A DNA stretch of 64,000 nt from JACDAN01 sp963721345. Lineage in GTDB: Bacteria > Actinomycetota > Thermoleophilia > Gaiellales > Gaiellaceae. The stretch is from assembly GCA_963721345.1 (NCBI GenBank), contig CAVRIT010000001.1, positions 1,426,001 to 1,490,000 of the forward strand. Direction: 5' to 3'. The position numbers and the translations under genes were made by a program. Below are positions 55,084 to 63,073 of this stretch, in pieces. Position 1 is the first letter of the stretch, and the number at the start of each line of letters is the position of its first letter. The notes below the pieces were generated by a model. That model was given only the letters and a program-made list of their open reading frames with translations. It made no database searches and was not told where the DNA came from.

Positions 55084-56634
55084 CTAACGAAGCGCGATCA
55101 GCACGTACGCGGTGACGGGTGCAGATTTCCCCTTCAGCTCCAAGGAGCCGAGCGGCGAGGTCTCCGCGCTCTCGCCGAGCGCGTCATACGTCGCCTGTCC
55201 GATCACGACTTGCCCCGGCTCGGCATGCGTCTGAAGCCGCGCGGCGAGGTTTGTGGTGTCGCCGATGGCTGTGAAGCTCCGCTGCTCCGCCGTGCCCACG
55301 TTTCCGACGATCGCAGGCCCTGTATTGATCCCGACGCGGAAGCGCGGGCGACTGGGCTCGGCCGACGCCAGCTCCTCCGCGGCGTGCTGGAGCGCGAGCC
55401 CGGCTCGAGCCGCCAGGGTTGCGTGGTCGGGCTGATCGGCCGCGGCGTTGAAGACGACCATGATCGCGTCGCCCGCGAACCGCTCGATCATCCCGCCGTG
55501 CTCACCGAGCACCGCGGGGACGGCCCGCGCCCAGTACTCGTTCAGCATCGTGAGGACCTCGGCCGGCGAGTGGCGCTCGGAGAACGCAGTGAAGCCCTGG
55601 AGGTCGGCGAAGAGGACACTGACCTCCCGCTCCTCGCCGCCGAGCTCCGCGATCCCGGGCTCGTCGCGGAGCCGGGCGGCGAGCTGCGGAGAGAGGTAAG
55701 GGCGCAGCAGGCCCTCGACGGCTTCGATCTCGCGTCCTGCGCGCTCGACGACCGCCGCCTCGTCGCGCGCGAGCCCGAAGCGCCTGCGGAGCTCCTCGCC
55801 GCCGACCCCCTCGGCGGCGGCTTTCACAGCCGTTGCATAGCCCTGGTCGATGCGCCCGAGCGTGTCGTCGAGGTAGAGCGCCGCGAACGGCTCGCCGTGC
55901 GTCCGCTCCCGCAGCGCGGTGTACGCAACCAGCCCGAACGCGGCTGCCATCAGCAGGTGCCACTCCCACCACGAGGCGTGCCAGTTGCGGGAGAAGGCGA
56001 CGGCGATTGCGGCTTCGCCGAGGAGGATCCAGGCGGCGGTGACACCGGCCAGGACCGCGGACCGGCGCCGGCGATAGAGCTGCCAGTAGCGCCAGGCGGC
56101 GAAGGCGAACAGGATCACTGCGGGGACGCCGAGCGCGGCGAGCCAGCGGTCGGCCGAGTCCTCGGTGAGCGGCTGGTCGAGCGGCGGAACCTCGAAGAGC
56201 GACAACGCCGCCCAGCCGGCGATCAGCCCCGCCGTACTCCAGAGAAAGGCCCTGCGGAAGGCCAAGAGGCCGGACGGCGAGTCGAGCGCGGAGATCGCAG
56301 CCCACCCCGACGCGAGCAGAAGGCCGACGGAGGTCGCGATCGTGAAGCCCGCGTTCTTCCCTTCCAGCAGGACGCCGGGCGTCGCGAGCGCATGCAGGCC
56401 GAGAAAGCCCGCGCTCGTGAGGAATGCCAGCGACACGAAGAACAGTCGGGCGTCTGCCCGCCGGATGGCCGTGTCGCTCGTCAGCGCTCCCAGCGCAACG
56501 CTCACCACGGAGATGCTGAGGACAAGCCAGAAGTGCGCGGGGTGGTGCTCCCAGTGGACGTCCAGGTCGGGCGCGGCCAGGAGCAGTGCCAGCCCGCCGA
56601 GAGGAAGCGCGATCAGGAGCGGCCAGAGGATCAC
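55084..56634 (-). CDS. Membrane-bound class III nucleotidyl cyclase
   Basis: A 516-residue protein with five or six hydrophobic helices in the first half (about 1-265), a linker, then a class III cyclase domain (about 335-515). Metal ligands are Asp in VLFADLQGFTAFSE and Asp in ERFAGDAIMVVF. The transition-state residues are in TTNLAARLQ. The usual Lys of the VDKF motif, which contacts the base, reads Arg (MIERF), and GDTTN replaces GDxVN; so substrate choice (ATP or GTP) is uncertain. GTG start, with TAGGGT 12 bases upstream. A membrane-linked cyclic nucleotide sensor is inferred. Confidence 0.9.
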   Translation of the reverse strand: MILWPLLIALPLGGLALLLAAPDLDVHWEHHPAHFWLVLSISVVSVALGALTSDTAIRRADARLFFVSLAFLTSAGFLGLHALATPGVLLEGKNAGFTIATSVGLLLASGWAAISALDSPSGLLAFRRAFLWSTAGLIAGWAALSLFEVPPLDQPLTEDSADRWLAALGVPAVILFAFAAWRYWQLYRRRRSAVLAGVTAAWILLGEAAIAVAFSRNWHASWWEWHLLMAAAFGLVAYTALRERTHGEPFAALYLDDTLGRIDQGYATAVKAAAEGVGGEELRRRFGLARDEAAVVERAGREIEAVEGLLRPYLSPQLAARLRDEPGIAELGGEEREVSVLFADLQGFTAFSERHSPAEVLTMLNEYWARAVPAVLGEHGGMIERFAGDAIMVVFNAAADQPDHATLAARAGLALQHAAEELASAEPSRPRFRVGINTGPAIVGNVGTAEQRSFTAIGDTTNLAARLQTHAEPGQVVIGQATYDALGESAETSPLGSLELKGKSAPVTAYVLIALR

Positions 56635-56646
56635 TGCGGCAGGACC

Positions 56647-56652
56647 ACCCTA
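56647..56652 (-). promoter_or_regulatory. -10 box for the cyclase gene
   Basis: TAGGGT on the minus strand, 12 bases before GTG 56634, giving a leader of about five bases. Confidence 0.35.
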
Positions 56653-56674
56653 CTCCGCGTCGAAACGCCGCGTC

Positions 56675-56992
56675 ATGACCCGCCAGCTCGCTCCCGCAGC
56701 ACTCCTCGTCGCAGCGGGGCTCGCCGACGCCGCGGGCCGTTCCGACCTCGCCCTCTACGCACTCTTGGCCGCAGTCCCGGTGATCGCAGCCGTCGCGCTG
56801 AAGGGCTACGGCGACCTGGTCTCCGGCGACGGCGGGAGCCCGCTCGAGACCTCGCTCTGGGTCGTAGCGCTCCTGCTCGTCACGGCCGGCGCGTCGATCC
56901 CGACCTTCTGGGGCACGGCGCTCGTGATCTGCCTCGGCCTCATCGCCGTCCAGGGCGCGGTCGCCCTGACCGCCGAGCTGCGGCGGATCTAA
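56675..56992 (+). CDS. Small membrane protein of unknown function
   Basis: A 105-residue protein with three or four hydrophobic segments (about 5-22, 26-44, 58-77, 82-100), and a central loop GYGDLVSGDGGSP. It is read between the divergent cyclase gene and the convergent nuoN. Its TAA overlaps the nuoN TAG in CTAA. Good third-position GC and clear helices support coding. No family is recognised. Confidence 0.65.
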   Translation: MTRQLAPAALLVAAGLADAAGRSDLALYALLAAVPVIAAVALKGYGDLVSGDGGSPLETSLWVVALLLVTAGASIPTFWGTALVICLGLIAVQGAVALTAELRRI

Positions 56993-58458
56993 AGCGGCAG
57001 CTGCGCCGCGGCCTGCTCGGCGAGGTCGATCAACGGCTCAACGGCGAAGAAGGACACGACCGTCACGGCGGTGCACGCGACGACGGCCGACTGAAGGAGC
57101 GCCTCGCGAGGCGGTGAGCCGCCGGCCGGCGCCAGCTGGACGTCGGGCATCCGCATGTAGAGGGCTCGCACGACCGCGAGGTAGTAGTAGAGGCTGATCG
57201 CGGTGCCCGCGACGCCGGCGATCACGAGCCACCACAGGCCGGCCTCGTAGGCCGCGGCGAAGACGTAGAACTTGCCGACGAACCCGCCTGTCAGGGGAAA
57301 GCCGGCGAAGGCCAGCATGAAGATCCACATGCCGACACCGAACAGCGGACGCTCCCAGCCCAAGCCTGCGACGTTGTCGAGCGTCACGCGCTCGCCGAGC
57401 TCCCGCTCGCGCGCTGCGACCACGGCGAACGCGCCGAGCGACGCCGCTCCGTACGGGACGAGGTAGTAGAGCAGCGCCTTCGCGCCGAGCCCGTTGTTCG
57501 CTGCGACCGCGATCAGCATGAACCCGGCGTGCGAGACGGACGAGTACGCCAGCATGCGCTTCAGATTGCGCTGGACGAGCGCGGCGATGTTGCCGACGGC
57601 GAGCGAGACACACGCGATCACCGCGATGGCGATCGTCCAGAGCTCCTCCTCCGCGGGAAACGCCGTCACGAGGACGCGCATGGCGAGCACGAGCGCGACC
57701 GCCTTCGTCGCGGCCGACATGAATGCCGTCACGGGGGTCGGCGCGCCCTCGTAGACGTCCGGCGTCCACATGTGGAACGGCGCGGCGGAAGCCTTGAAGC
57801 CGAGCCCGGCGATGATCATCGCCAGCCCGGCGAGTGTGAGTCCGTCGTTCGCGCCTCGCTCCTCGAGCGCGGCTGCGATCTCGCCGAACTGGAGCTCGCC
57901 CGTTGCGCCGTAGACGAGCGCGAGCCCGAAGAGCAGGATCGCCGAGCCGAAGCTCCCGACGATGAGGTACTTGAGGCCGGCTTCGAGCGAGCTCACGACG
58001 TCGATCTCGATCGCACAGAGGATGTAGAGGCAGATCGAGAACCACTCGAGCCCGAGGAAGAGCGTCATCAGGTCGTTGGCCTGGACGAGGAAGACCATCC
58101 CGGCGGCCGCTGCGGCAAGCAACGCGTAGTACTCGCCCACGTGCTCGGCGCGTGTGCGCTGGCCGTAGGAGATCGCGACCGCCACGAGGCCGGCGCCGGC
58201 GATCACGATCTGCGCGAATGCGCCGAAGCGGTCGCGGACCATCGCGTCGGCGACCTCGAGCGTCGCCTCCGGCGTCTCGGAGAAGAGCAGCCCGGCCAGG
58301 ACCCCGGATGCCACGAACCCGAGGGCGGCGGTCGAGGCGGAAAAGATCTTCCGCGCGCCCGCCGGGACGAGGACCGCGCCGAGCAGGGCCAGCGCGGCCG
58401 CGGCGAGCAGCGCCAGCGACGGCGAGAGCGCGAACCAGTCGACGGTGGGCTTCGTCAC
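56989..58458 (-). CDS. nuoN: NADH-quinone oxidoreductase subunit N
   Basis: A 489-residue antiporter-like subunit with about 14 hydrophobic helices. Typical blocks are YYALLAAAAAGMVFLVQANDLMTLFLGLEWFSICLY, SAAPFHMWTPDVYEGAPTPVTAFMS (the loop with the conserved Lys/His and proline), and YSSVSHAGFML. NuoN is one of three proton-pumping subunits of complex I. It is the last gene of the minus-strand nuo operon. Its GTG overlaps nuoM by four bases, and its stop overlaps that of the convergent small membrane gene. Confidence 0.95.
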   Translation of the reverse strand: MTKPTVDWFALSPSLALLAAAALALLGAVLVPAGARKIFSASTAALGFVASGVLAGLLFSETPEATLEVADAMVRDRFGAFAQIVIAGAGLVAVAISYGQRTRAEHVGEYYALLAAAAAGMVFLVQANDLMTLFLGLEWFSICLYILCAIEIDVVSSLEAGLKYLIVGSFGSAILLFGLALVYGATGELQFGEIAAALEERGANDGLTLAGLAMIIAGLGFKASAAPFHMWTPDVYEGAPTPVTAFMSAATKAVALVLAMRVLVTAFPAEEELWTIAIAVIACVSLAVGNIAALVQRNLKRMLAYSSVSHAGFMLIAVAANNGLGAKALLYYLVPYGAASLGAFAVVAARERELGERVTLDNVAGLGWERPLFGVGMWIFMLAFAGFPLTGGFVGKFYVFAAAYEAGLWWLVIAGVAGTAISLYYYLAVVRALYMRMPDVQLAPAGGSPPREALLQSAVVACTAVTVVSFFAVEPLIDLAEQAAAQLPL

Positions 58459-59864
58459 CCGAACGGCAGGTGGTCGGTGATCGCCGCGGGCCAGGCGGAC
58501 AGGACGAGGAGGGACGCGACGAGCGGGACGACGACCGCGAGCTCCGCGGGCCGGAGGTCCATCGCCTCGTCGGGGACGGACGAGCCGACCTGCCCGTGGA
58601 GGACGGCGGAGATCAGGCGGAGCATGTACATCGCCGCGAGCACGATCGCCACAGCGCCGACCACTGCCCAGCCCCAGCCTTCGGTGAAGACTCCGGCCAG
58701 GATCAGGAACTCACCGGCGAACGCGGCCGAGCCGGGGACGGCGAGCGCGATCACGCCGACGATCATCAGCAGCGTGGCCAGGGCCGGCCGGCCCCGCGCC
58801 ATCCCGCCGAGCCGCGCAAACTCGCCCGTGGCCGCCCGCCGCTCGATCACCCCGGCGAGGAGGAAGAGCGCCGCCGACATCAGGCCGTGGTTGACCATCT
58901 GCAGGACCGCCCCGGTGAAGCCAGTGTCGTTCAGCGCGAAGACACCGAGCGTGATCAGGCTCATCTGGGCCAGGCTCGAGTAGGCGAGCACGCCGCGGAC
59001 GTCGGGAGCGCGGAAGGCGACGATCGAGCCGTAGATCAGTCCGATCGAGGCGAGCGCGAGCAGGAGCGGCTGGAGATCCTCCGCCGGCTGGGGGAACTTG
59101 GTCACCGCGATCGCCAGGAGGCCGTACGTGGCCGCCTTCGAGACGACGCCGGACAGCACCGCGGCGACCTCGGGAGGTGCCTCGCGATACGCGTCTGGCA
59201 GCCACCCGTGGAGCGGGAAGAGCGGCGCCTTGACGGCGAAAGCTACGACGAAGCCGAGGAAGAGCCACTCGTTGTCGCTGGGGGCGACTCCGTAGTCGAA
59301 CGACCCACGCTCGATGCCGAGCACGACGATCGAAGCGAGCATCAGCAGCGAGCCCGCCATCGTGTAGATGACGAACTTGATCGTCGCTCCGAGCCGTCCC
59401 GGCCCGCCCCAGACACCGACGACCACGTAGAGCGGGATCAGCATCGCCTCGAAGAAGACGTAGAAGACGAGCAGGTCCTGCGCCGCGAAGACGCCGACGA
59501 CGGCGCCGGTGAGGAAGAGCATCAGCCCGAAGTACGCGCGTGGTCGCTCGCGCCCGGCCCAGAAGGCGTAGGCGATCGCCGCCCCGATCACGACGACGGT
59601 CATGCCGACAAGCCAGAGCGCCGTCCCCGAGAGCGCGACGTGGTACGAGACGCCGAGGTCGCCGAACCACGTCTCCTGCTGGTCGAACTGCAGCCCCTCG
59701 CCGAACTCGAAGCGGATCAGCGCGTTGACCCAGATCCCGACCTCGACGAGCGCCGCCAAGAGCGCGAACGAGCCGGCTGCCTGATTCGACCACGGCAGCA
59801 GCCAGACGAGGAGCGCCGCCGCGACGGGAAACAGGATCAGGATTGTGGTCAGCCAGTCGTTCAC
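58455..59864 (-). CDS. nuoM: NADH-quinone oxidoreductase subunit M
   Basis: A 469-residue antiporter-like subunit with about 14 helices. FFEAMLIPLYVVVGVWGG contains the conserved Glu of helix 5. VKAPLFPLHGWLPDAYREAPPEVAAVLSG is the helix 7-8 signature and YSSLAQMSLITLGVF the next. Part of the complex I membrane arm. Overlaps nuoL by four bases (GTGA). Shorter than E. coli NuoM (509) mainly at the termini. Confidence 0.95.
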   Translation of the reverse strand: MNDWLTTILILFPVAAALLVWLLPWSNQAAGSFALLAALVEVGIWVNALIRFEFGEGLQFDQQETWFGDLGVSYHVALSGTALWLVGMTVVVIGAAIAYAFWAGRERPRAYFGLMLFLTGAVVGVFAAQDLLVFYVFFEAMLIPLYVVVGVWGGPGRLGATIKFVIYTMAGSLLMLASIVVLGIERGSFDYGVAPSDNEWLFLGFVVAFAVKAPLFPLHGWLPDAYREAPPEVAAVLSGVVSKAATYGLLAIAVTKFPQPAEDLQPLLLALASIGLIYGSIVAFRAPDVRGVLAYSSLAQMSLITLGVFALNDTGFTGAVLQMVNHGLMSAALFLLAGVIERRAATGEFARLGGMARGRPALATLLMIVGVIALAVPGSAAFAGEFLILAGVFTEGWGWAVVGAVAIVLAAMYMLRLISAVLHGQVGSSVPDEAMDLRPAELAVVVPLVASLLVLSAWPAAITDHLPFG

Positions 59865-61750
59865 GCGCGCACCGCCAGGAAGACGAGGGTGAGGAGCGCA
59901 GCGCCGCTCCCGAGGGCGAGCGCGTAGGTGCGGAGCACGCCCGTCTGGGCCTGCGTGACGCGGACGGCCAGCTCACGCGTCCCGTCCGTGAGACCACGAA
60001 TCGAGCCGGCGATCAGCGGGCCCTCGACGAACTTCATCGCGGCGGTGCCCGACCAGGCGGCCGGGCGATAGAAGAGCACGTCGTAGAGCTCGTCGAAGTA
60101 GAGCTTGTGCTCGAGCAGGCGCTGCGCCGCTGCGAAGCGCGGCACTTCGCTGCGCCGTGCCGAGTAGAACCACCAGGCGACGGAGATCCCGGCCGCGCCT
60201 AGCGCGACGGCGATCACGCTCGTCACCGCGTCCTGCATGCCGGTGGGCTCGACTCCCGAGTGCGCCACGGGCTCGATCCAGTCGGAGAGCGGGTGCCAGA
60301 GCCCGGGGACCTGGATCCACCCACCCACCACCGAGAGGACGGCGAGCACGCCGACCGGCCACGCCATCCAGAGCGCGGGCAGCGTGTGGCCGGGCCGGTG
60401 CAGATGCTCGCGGACGTACGCCGAGGGCTCGCCGCCGAAGACGACGAAGATCATCCGGAAGGCGTACAGGCCGGTCAGGAAGGTGCCGACGAGCCCGATC
60501 GCCCAGAGGATCTGGCCATAGGTCCCGGCCTCGAGCGCGGCGGCCAGCAGCGAGTCCTTCGAGAAGAAGCCGGCGAAGGGCGGGATCCCGGCGAGCGCGA
60601 GCGCACCGATCAGCATCACCGCGTGCGTTCGCGGCATCAGGCGGCGCAGCCCTCCCATCTTGCGGATGTCCTGCTCTCCGGCGAGGGCGTGGATCACGAT
60701 GCCGGCGGCGAGGAAGAGCAGCGCCTTGAAGAAGGCGTGCGTCATCAGGTGGAACATCGAGTTCCCGTACGAGAGCAGCCCCGCGCCGAGGAACATGTAG
60801 CCGATCTGGGACATCGTCGAGTAGGCGATGACGCGCTTGATGTCGGTCTGGACAAGCGCGACGAACCCTGCGACGAGGAGCGTCACGGCGCCGAGGCCCG
60901 CAGCGAGATCCTGCACCGCCGGCGCCTGCTCGAAGATCGGGTTGAGGCGGACGAGCATGTAGACGCCGGCGGTGACCATCGTCGCGGCGTGGATGAGCGC
61001 GCTGACCGGCGTCGGGCCCTCCATCGCGTCCGGGAGCCAGGTGTGGAGCGGGATCTGCGCGGACTTGGCTACGGCGCCGCCGAGCAGCCCCAGCGCGACG
61101 AGCGTCATGGCCCAGTCGTCCACCCCTTCCACGGCGTCGAAGACGCCGCCGTACTCGAGGGTCCCGACGCGTTGGATCAGCAGGAAGAGGGCAAGCGCCA
61201 TCGTCGCGTCGCCGAACGCGTTCATGATGAACGCCTTCTTGGCCGCGGCGATCGCCTCGGGCCGCTCCTGGTGGTAGCCGATCAGGAGGTACGAGCACAG
61301 GCCGACGAGGCCCCAGCCGGCGAGCAGGATCAGGAGGTCGGCGCTCTGGACGAGCAAGAGCATCGAGAAGACGAACAGCGCCATGTAGGCGAAGTAGCGG
61401 CGCTCCTCGTCGTCCCCGTCCATGTAGCCGACGGAGTAGGCGACGATCAGGAAGCCGACCCCCGAGACGACGAGCATCATGAAGACCGAGAGCGGGTCGA
61501 CCAGGATCGAGAGGCCGACCTCGAAGTCGGGCGCCGAGAGCCACGTCCAGAGGGTCGAGGTGTGCGAGCGCTCCTCTGCGCGCTCGTCGAGCAGCAGGAA
61601 GAAGGCGACGAGCGCCGCGACGAACGAGGTCAGCACGGAGAGGGTCGCGAGGTAGCCGGCCGCCCGGCGGGAGATGCGCGTCCCACCGAGCGTGATCAGC
61701 ACTGCCGCTCCGAGCGGTGAGAGCAGGCAGGTCCAGGCGGCGGTCGTCAT
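59861..61750 (-). CDS. nuoL: NADH-quinone oxidoreductase subunit L
   Basis: A 629-residue antiporter-like subunit with the long C-terminal lateral helix. LLILLAGWGLVGLCSYLLIGYH, SAQIPLHTWLPDAMEGPTPVSALIHAATMVTAG and YSTMSQIGYMFLGAGL are family hallmarks. A GDATMALALF block and the last helical region after residue 510 complete it. It pumps protons at the distal end of the membrane arm. ATG 61750 overlaps the nuoK stop by four bases. Confidence 0.96.
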   Translation of the reverse strand: MTTAAWTCLLSPLGAAVLITLGGTRISRRAAGYLATLSVLTSFVAALVAFFLLLDERAEERSHTSTLWTWLSAPDFEVGLSILVDPLSVFMMLVVSGVGFLIVAYSVGYMDGDDEERRYFAYMALFVFSMLLLVQSADLLILLAGWGLVGLCSYLLIGYHQERPEAIAAAKKAFIMNAFGDATMALALFLLIQRVGTLEYGGVFDAVEGVDDWAMTLVALGLLGGAVAKSAQIPLHTWLPDAMEGPTPVSALIHAATMVTAGVYMLVRLNPIFEQAPAVQDLAAGLGAVTLLVAGFVALVQTDIKRVIAYSTMSQIGYMFLGAGLLSYGNSMFHLMTHAFFKALLFLAAGIVIHALAGEQDIRKMGGLRRLMPRTHAVMLIGALALAGIPPFAGFFSKDSLLAAALEAGTYGQILWAIGLVGTFLTGLYAFRMIFVVFGGEPSAYVREHLHRPGHTLPALWMAWPVGVLAVLSVVGGWIQVPGLWHPLSDWIEPVAHSGVEPTGMQDAVTSVIAVALGAAGISVAWWFYSARRSEVPRFAAAQRLLEHKLYFDELYDVLFYRPAAWSGTAAMKFVEGPLIAGSIRGLTDGTRELAVRVTQAQTGVLRTYALALGSGAALLTLVFLAVRA

Positions 61751-62055
61751 CCGCGCAGCGTGTTCAGCCGGTCGACGTCGAGCGGCACGCGGTTTCGGTT
61801 GAGCGCGACGACCAGCCCGAGCCCGACGACCACCTCGGACGCGGCGACGGCCATCACGGCGAGCGCGAAGACCTGTCCGGCGGTGTCGCCGTGGTGCCGC
61901 GCGAACCCGATCAGGGCGAGGTTCGCGGCGTTGAGCATGATCTCCAGCGACAGCAGGACGATCAGCGGATTGCGTCGCCGGAGGACCCCGAGGACGCCGA
62001 CTGCGAAGAGGAACGCCGACAGCGTCAGGTACCAGCTGACGTCCGGGCCCTTCAC
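61747..62055 (-). CDS. nuoK: NADH-quinone oxidoreductase subunit K
   Basis: A 102-residue subunit with three helices. The membrane glutamates needed for proton transfer are in LSLEIMLNAANLAL and ASEVVVGLGLVVAL. I chose GTG 62055 in a GTGA junction with nuoJ; this gives the normal NuoK length. Confidence 0.95.
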   Translation of the reverse strand: MKGPDVSWYLTLSAFLFAVGVLGVLRRRNPLIVLLSLEIMLNAANLALIGFARHHGDTAGQVFALAVMAVAASEVVVGLGLVVALNRNRVPLDVDRLNTLRG

Positions 62056-62576
62056 CGGCTCCTCCCGCGCTCGCTGCCGAGGATCACGCCGCCCACCGCG
62101 GCCACGAGCAGGACGATCGAGGTGATCTCGAAGGCCAGCAGGTGGTCTGTGAGGAAGATCTCGCCGAGCGTCGCCGGGCCGCCGAAGGCTTCGCCCACGC
62201 TCGCCTCGCTGTCCAGCCGTCCGGCGGTGGTGAGGCCGACCGCGACGACGATGTTCACGAGGATGGCGCCGGCGGCGATGACCGCCGCGACGTCCTGCCA
62301 GCCTGGGCCGCCTTCGAAGGGCGCGTCGGCCCGGCCGCCGACGTAGGCGATCACGAACAGGAACATCACCATCACCGCGCCCGCATAGACGAGCACCTGG
62401 GCGGCGGCGACGAACTCGGCGGCCAGCAGCAGATACAGGACGGCGAGCGATGCGAGGTTCCCGATCAGCGCGAGCGCCGAGTAGAACGGGTTCCCGAAGC
62501 TGATCACGGCGATGCCCGAGCCGAGGCACGCGATGCCGGCCACGAACCACACCGCCCAGACGAGGATGTCGCCCAC
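62052..62576 (-). CDS. nuoJ: NADH-quinone oxidoreductase subunit J
   Basis: A 174-residue subunit with five helices and the typical FVAAAQVLVYAGAVMVMFLFVI segment, which holds the pi-bulge region of helix 3. The GTG start at 62576 shares its first base with the last base of the nuoI TAG stop. Part of the proton path between quinone site and antiporters. A loop of about 30 residues with RLDSEASVGEAFGGP lies between helices 4 and 5. Confidence 0.94.
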   Translation of the reverse strand: MGDILVWAVWFVAGIACLGSGIAVISFGNPFYSALALIGNLASLAVLYLLLAAEFVAAAQVLVYAGAVMVMFLFVIAYVGGRADAPFEGGPGWQDVAAVIAAGAILVNIVVAVGLTTAGRLDSEASVGEAFGGPATLGEIFLTDHLLAFEITSIVLLVAAVGGVILGSERGRSR

Positions 62577-63073
62577 TACGACCTGGCCTTGTAGGCCGGG
62601 ATCGGGGTGTCGAACAGGTCGCGGTCGGCGACCGGCATGCGCTTCACCGGCTCGGCGAGCAGCATGTCCTTCGTGTAGATCATGTCGTCGCGCGAGTACT
62701 CCGACAGCTCGTACTCGGCCTCGAGCGTGATCGCGTCGAACGGGCAGGCGATCTCGCAGTAGCCGCAGAAGATGCAGCGGCTCAGGTTGATCTCGTAGAT
62801 CCGCGCGTAGCGCTCGCCCGGCGAGACGCGGTTCGCCGGCGTGTTCTCGGCCGCGACGACGCGGATGCAGTCGGCAGGACACGCGGCGGCGCACAGCGAG
62901 CAGCCGATGCACTTCTCGAGTCCGTCCGCATGGAGCCAAAGGCGGTGGCGTCCACGGAACCTCGGGTAGACCGGCCGCTTCTCCTCCGGGTACTGCTGGG
63001 TGATCGGCTTCTTGAAGATCTGCTTCAGCGTGACGCCGAAGCCGGTGAACGAACTGAAGGGCTGAGGACTCAC
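62576..63073 (-). CDS. nuoI: NADH-quinone oxidoreductase subunit I, 2x[4Fe-4S] ferredoxin
   Basis: A 165-residue subunit with two tetranuclear cluster motifs, CIGCSLCAAACP and CIFCGYCEIACP (the N6a/N6b clusters). The N-terminus carries an amphipathic segment (GFGVTLKQIFKKPITQQYP) that sits on the membrane surface. GTG 63073 is used; it overlaps the nuoH stop (GTGA). It passes electrons to NuoB and quinone. Confidence 0.96.
   Translation of the reverse strand: MSPQPFSSFTGFGVTLKQIFKKPITQQYPEEKRPVYPRFRGRHRLWLHADGLEKCIGCSLCAAACPADCIRVVAAENTPANRVSPGERYARIYEINLSRCIFCGYCEIACPFDAITLEAEYELSEYSRDDMIYTKDMLLAEPVKRMPVADRDLFDTPIPAYKARS

Noticed and set aside
56989..61750. Very long open frames on the plus strand opposite nuoN, nuoM and nuoL
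   Set aside because: They are antisense shadows caused by GC-rich codons. Their translations are Arg/Glu/Asp-rich without domains, while the minus strand encodes complete complex I subunits.
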